In this document: one piece after another, positions 61,236-64,000 of the stretch
Position numbering within the stretch: the first letter of the stretch is position 1
How the letters are laid out: each line of letters opens with the position of its first letter
From: Thermodesulfobacteriota bacterium
GTDB taxonomy: Bacteria > Desulfobacterota_D > UBA1144 > Nemesobacterales > CSP1-2
Length of the DNA stretch: 64,000 bases
NCBI GenBank assembly: GCA_035559815.1
Contig: DATMAT010000037.1
Location: 33,736 to 97,735, forward strand
Direction: 5' to 3'
The notes under the pieces: generated by a model
Told to the model about the DNA's origin: nothing
Seen by the model: the letters and a program-made list of their open reading frames with translations, nothing else
Databases searched by the model: none
Position numbers and translations under genes: made by a program

Positions 61236-62933
61236 ATGCGTGTCAGCATATTATTGGCTTTTTTCTTAATCCTACATCTTTTACTTCCCTCGCTGGCTAA
61301 ACCCGAAGAACTGAGAAGCGACCTCACAGTTATGGAGGCGATGCAGGAGGAGCTAAACCGCTCCTGGACCAAGCTCCGGCTCGACGGCTACGAATCACCT
61401 TATTTCATTAGCTACCAGATTAAAGACAACGCCTACTACAGCATAGAGGGAAAATACGGTGCAATCGTATCGTCCGAGCAAAATCGAACCAGGCGTCTCT
61501 TCGTGGATGTACGAGTGGGGAGTTATCAATTCGATAACTCTATACAGGGACAATCCGGAGGGAAGGTGCCTTTCTACAACGCTTCTTATATTCCCATCGA
61601 TAACGATGCCGACGCGATAAGAACGGTCCTTTGGCAGGTGACGGATTATACCTACAAAGAGGCGCTTACCCAGTACTTTAACAAGAAAGCAAACCATGTG
61701 CAGAAAGTAGAAGAGGAAGACCTGCCCAGTTTTTCCCGCGAGGAAAGCAATACTTACTACGGTCCCGAAATCGACCTGGTGTTTGACCCAGTAAAGTGGG
61801 AGCATAGGATAAGGGAAATCTCCGAAATATATAAAAACTATATGGACCTGATCGATGCAGATGTAAGCATTACCGCCCAAAAAGAGACGACCTATTTTAT
61901 CAACACCGAAGGAACCAAGTACATAAGAGATGAAATACTCTATTCCATCGATGCTGAGGTGATGACCAGGGGAGAAGATGGAAAAGTCATCAGAAATTAT
62001 CGGAATCTTTACTACGTGCTTCCTGGAGACATCCCTAACATAGAGAAAATAAAATCTATGCTAAAAGAAATGGTCGAAGAAACCCTAGAGGTGAGGAGGG
62101 CTGAAGTCCTTCAACCCATTACCGTCCCCGCCATACTCGAACCGGAGGCGGCCGGGGTAGTATTCCATGAGGCAGTGGGACACCGGCTCGAAGGGGAAAG
62201 GCAAATCGATGACCGGGAAGGACAAACATTCAAAGAAAGAATCGGACAGAAAATAATTCCTAATTTTCTATCTATAATTGACGACCCAACCCAAAAGAGT
62301 TTTAACGGGGTTCACCTCATTGGATACTACCCGTTTGACGACCAGGGAATTCCGGGGCAGAGGGTTCTTTTAGTAGAGTACGGTATTTTGAAGAATTTTC
62401 TCCTTTCCCGGACCCCTATCAACGGTTTTTACAAATCAAACGGCCATGGTAGGGCCTCTTACGGAAGGGCGCCGATGGCTAGAATGAGCAACCTTATAAT
62501 AAAATCCAGCAAGGAATATCCGAGGGAGAAGCTCAAAGAGCTTCTCATAGAAGAAATTAAACTACAGAAGAAGCCCTTTGGACTGATAATAAAAAGAATG
62601 CAGGGAGGCGAGACAAACACCTCTTCCTACGATTTCCAGGCATTCAAGGCCACGCCGTTGGTAATTTACAAGATTGATCCCTTAACCAAGAAGGAAACCC
62701 TGGTCCGAGGGGTAGAGATAGTGGGAACGCCCCTAGTATCCATTAACAAGATTATTGCTACAGGGAATGATTATGCAGTATTCAACGGCTTTTGCGGTGC
62801 TGAATCAGGATACGTTCCGGTCTCTACAATTGCACCTAGCGTACTAATTTCGGAAATCGAGCTTCAAAGAGTATCGGAGAAGAAGGAAAAATTGCCCCTT
62901 CTCCCGCCGCCTTTCTTGGACGGCAGTAAATAG
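61236..62933 (+). CDS. Exported TldD/PmbA-family metalloprotease
   Basis: A 565-residue TldD-like protein with a signal peptide (residues 1-21, cleavage near LAKPEE), unlike cytoplasmic TldD. The metal site is intact: AGVVFHEAVGHRLEGERQ (HExxxH). EYGILKNFLLSRTP, NGHGRASYGRAPMARMSNL and GLIIKRMQGGETNTSSYDFQ are typical of the family, and NGFCGAESGYVPVS near the end. TldD normally needs a TldE partner; none is adjacent. Targets in the periplasm are unknown. Confidence 0.88.
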   Translation: MRVSILLAFFLILHLLLPSLAKPEELRSDLTVMEAMQEELNRSWTKLRLDGYESPYFISYQIKDNAYYSIEGKYGAIVSSEQNRTRRLFVDVRVGSYQFDNSIQGQSGGKVPFYNASYIPIDNDADAIRTVLWQVTDYTYKEALTQYFNKKANHVQKVEEEDLPSFSREESNTYYGPEIDLVFDPVKWEHRIREISEIYKNYMDLIDADVSITAQKETTYFINTEGTKYIRDEILYSIDAEVMTRGEDGKVIRNYRNLYYVLPGDIPNIEKIKSMLKEMVEETLEVRRAEVLQPITVPAILEPEAAGVVFHEAVGHRLEGERQIDDREGQTFKERIGQKIIPNFLSIIDDPTQKSFNGVHLIGYYPFDDQGIPGQRVLLVEYGILKNFLLSRTPINGFYKSNGHGRASYGRAPMARMSNLIIKSSKEYPREKLKELLIEEIKLQKKPFGLIIKRMQGGETNTSSYDFQAFKATPLVIYKIDPLTKKETLVRGVEIVGTPLVSINKIIATGNDYAVFNGFCGAESGYVPVSTIAPSVLISEIELQRVSEKKEKLPLLPPPFLDGSK

Positions 62934-62996
62934 CGTTGTTCGCTCAAAACTACTTATTCCTCTTTTCGGAAATCGAGCATGGGGAAAAAGAAATAG

Positions 62997-63536
62997 ATGC
63001 CCAAACTATTACAAATTGCACAGTTAGGCCATCAAATTCTGAGAAAGAAAGCTGACCCGGTTAAAAATGTTAAAGATATTTATATCCAAAATTTGATTGA
63101 CGATTTAATAGCGACGGTTGTAGAGGTAAACGGCGTGGGGATTGCCGCTCCCCAGGTTTATGAACCATACCAAATCTTCGTCATTGCATCCCATCCAAAC
63201 CTGCGTTATCCCGACGCTCCCAAGATGGAACCTATCGCCATAATAAACCCGAAGATTAATTCTCATTCCGAAGATTTGGTCAAAGATTGGGAAGGTTGTT
63301 TGAGCATTCCCGGGATCAGGGGTCTCGTCCCTCGTTATAAATCCATCTCGGTGGAGTACACAACTAGAAACGGGGAGAGAAAAGAAAGGGAACTTACGGA
63401 CTTTATCGCCAGGATTTTTCAGCATGAATACGACCACCTTAACGGAACCGTATTCCTGGACCGCCTGGAAAGCAACAAAGACATCATAACAGAAAAGGAA
63501 TATCAGAAGTTGATTTTTAGAGGTCAAAGAGACTGA
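62997..63536 (+). CDS. def: Peptide deformylase
   Basis: Removes the formyl group from nascent N-terminal methionine, metal-dependent. At 179 residues it is normal. The three motifs are seen: GVGIAAPQV (motif I), EGCLSIPGIRG (motif II with the Cys ligand) and QHEYDHLNG (motif III, HExDH). EGCLS followed by IPG rather than the commonest VP places it with type 2-like or organism-specific variants. No fmt gene is adjacent; it lies 63 bp after the TldD-like gene. Confidence 0.95.
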   Translation: MPKLLQIAQLGHQILRKKADPVKNVKDIYIQNLIDDLIATVVEVNGVGIAAPQVYEPYQIFVIASHPNLRYPDAPKMEPIAIINPKINSHSEDLVKDWEGCLSIPGIRGLVPRYKSISVEYTTRNGERKERELTDFIARIFQHEYDHLNGTVFLDRLESNKDIITEKEYQKLIFRGQRD

Positions 63537-63637
63537 GTCAGGTTGAACAAGAAGCAAACTGGTTCTCATATCTAACCTCCATTTCTAAGTCCCTTAATCT
63601 CGTGCCTAAATAGTGGCGAGAAACAAAAGGAGTAAAA

Positions 63638-63676
63638 ATGGACAGTTTTACCATTAATCACCAATCTCAAGCATGA
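63638..63676 (+). other. 12-codon leader frame upstream of acsA
   Basis: ATG 63638 follows a strong AAAGGAG site at 6-bp spacing and ends at TGA 63674-63676 (MDSFTINHQSQA). It stands 81 bp before the acetyl-CoA synthetase start. It may be a leader peptide or the trace of an older start. Confidence 0.3.
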
Positions 63677-63757
63677 ATCCTCACACTTCCAAATCCAGTT
63701 GTTATTTGTTACTATTGAGAATATTTTTTGTACAAATCCTTCGAAAGGAGTAACCCA

Positions 63758-64000
63758 ATGGCAGAAGAGGCTAAAACCATTTTAGACCTTCTTAAAGAAA
63801 AAAGAGCATTTTCTCCCCGAAAAGACTTCGTTGAAAAGGCCTATATAAAAAGTGACTCAGTTTATAAAAAAGCGGAGCGTAACCGGGAGGCATTCTGGGA
63901 GGGTTTTGCAAAGGAGCTTCACTGGTATAAGAAGTGGAAAAAGGTGCTCGATTGGAAAGCGCCATACTCCAAGTGGTTTGTTGGAGGGAAAATAAACGTC
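63758..64000 (+). CDS. acsA: Acetyl-CoA synthetase (N-terminal part)
   Basis: AMP-forming acetate-CoA ligase, cut by the right edge after 81 residues of about 650. The visible part matches the family's N-terminal domain: REAFWEGFAKELHWYKKWKK followed by VLDWKAPYSKWFVGGKINV, the lead-in to the conserved N-x-x-x-N-C-l-D motif. A good AAAGGAG site lies 7 bp before the ATG. It would assimilate acetate into central metabolism. Confidence 0.88.
   Translation, partial: MAEEAKTILDLLKEKRAFSPRKDFVEKAYIKSDSVYKKAERNREAFWEGFAKELHWYKKWKKVLDWKAPYSKWFVGGKINV

Noticed and set aside
1..64000. CRISPR arrays, insertion sequences, toxin-antitoxin pairs and prophage genes
   Set aside because: Both strands were read for regular direct repeats, transposase motifs and paired small genes; none was convincing.

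Overview
The window comes from a Gram-negative bacterium of moderate GC content. Supporting evidence is RseP, several lipoprotein signals with a lipobox, an NlpD-like LysM/M23 protein, a type III pantothenate kinase and a MerR - tRNA-Pro - surE neighbourhood. The mix recalls deltaproteobacterial-grade lineages (Desulfobacterota, Dadabacteria and similar), but no gene fixes the phylum. I see no transposase, integrase-linked att site, CRISPR array or phage module; the one tyrosine recombinase looks like housekeeping XerC/D.

Layout. 0-3 kb (minus): uppS - dxr - rseP (cut by the left edge), without the usual cdsA. 3.2-7.6 kb (plus): split transketolase, a CtpA-type protease and a YibQ-type deacetylase. 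7.7-11.6 kb (plus): the macromolecular synthesis operon rpsU - dnaG - rpoD, with a terminator-like hairpin after rpsU. 11.7-22.6 kb: XerC/D, a solitary 5S rRNA with its own promoter, purN, a DAHP synthase, trmB, aroB, apt, nlpD-like, a LOG-like protein, a GNAT, a YqaA/DedA protein, surE and tRNA-Pro(GGG). 22.6-29.6 kb (minus): merR-like, an orphan PAS protein, a nitrilase-family amidase, rnhB, dapA, a PH-domain protein, asd, rpiB, and a fluoride riboswitch driving crcB plus a DUF190 gene. 29.7-37.4 kb: GAF protein, suhB, a broken GNAT gene, comM, an HTTM membrane protein, and a lipoprotein with a Gly-Thr-Gly minisatellite.

37.8-57.4 kb is the accessory and signalling core. A large GAF/PAS histidine kinase and a double-receiver LuxR-type regulator lie next to a divergent cluster at 43.8-49.5 kb: PqqD-like protein, a 39-codon peptide gene behind a near-perfect Shine-Dalgarno, an HPr-kinase-like protein, a lasso-type B2 leader peptidase, a nucleotidyltransferase and a two-gene ABC exporter. 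This is the standout system. It has the leader-recognition and leader-cleavage parts of lasso peptide biosynthesis plus a paeninodin-type kinase, but no asparagine-synthetase-like cyclase is present, and the predicted 12-residue core has no Asp or Glu to close a ring. I infer a leader-cleaved, possibly phosphorylated or nucleotidylated, exported linear peptide. A 22-bp motif recurs upstream of the pqqD-like gene, the peptide gene and the following secreted beta-helix gene. A hybrid histidine kinase and a CheB-CheR-PAS fusion protein follow.

57.6-64 kb (plus): a VWA/GATase-like membrane protein, coaX overlapping an orphan LigD-type phosphoesterase domain, an exported TldD-family protease, peptide deformylase, and the start of acetyl-CoA synthetase, cut by the right edge. 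All function calls rest on motif reading and recalled family knowledge; no searches were run.
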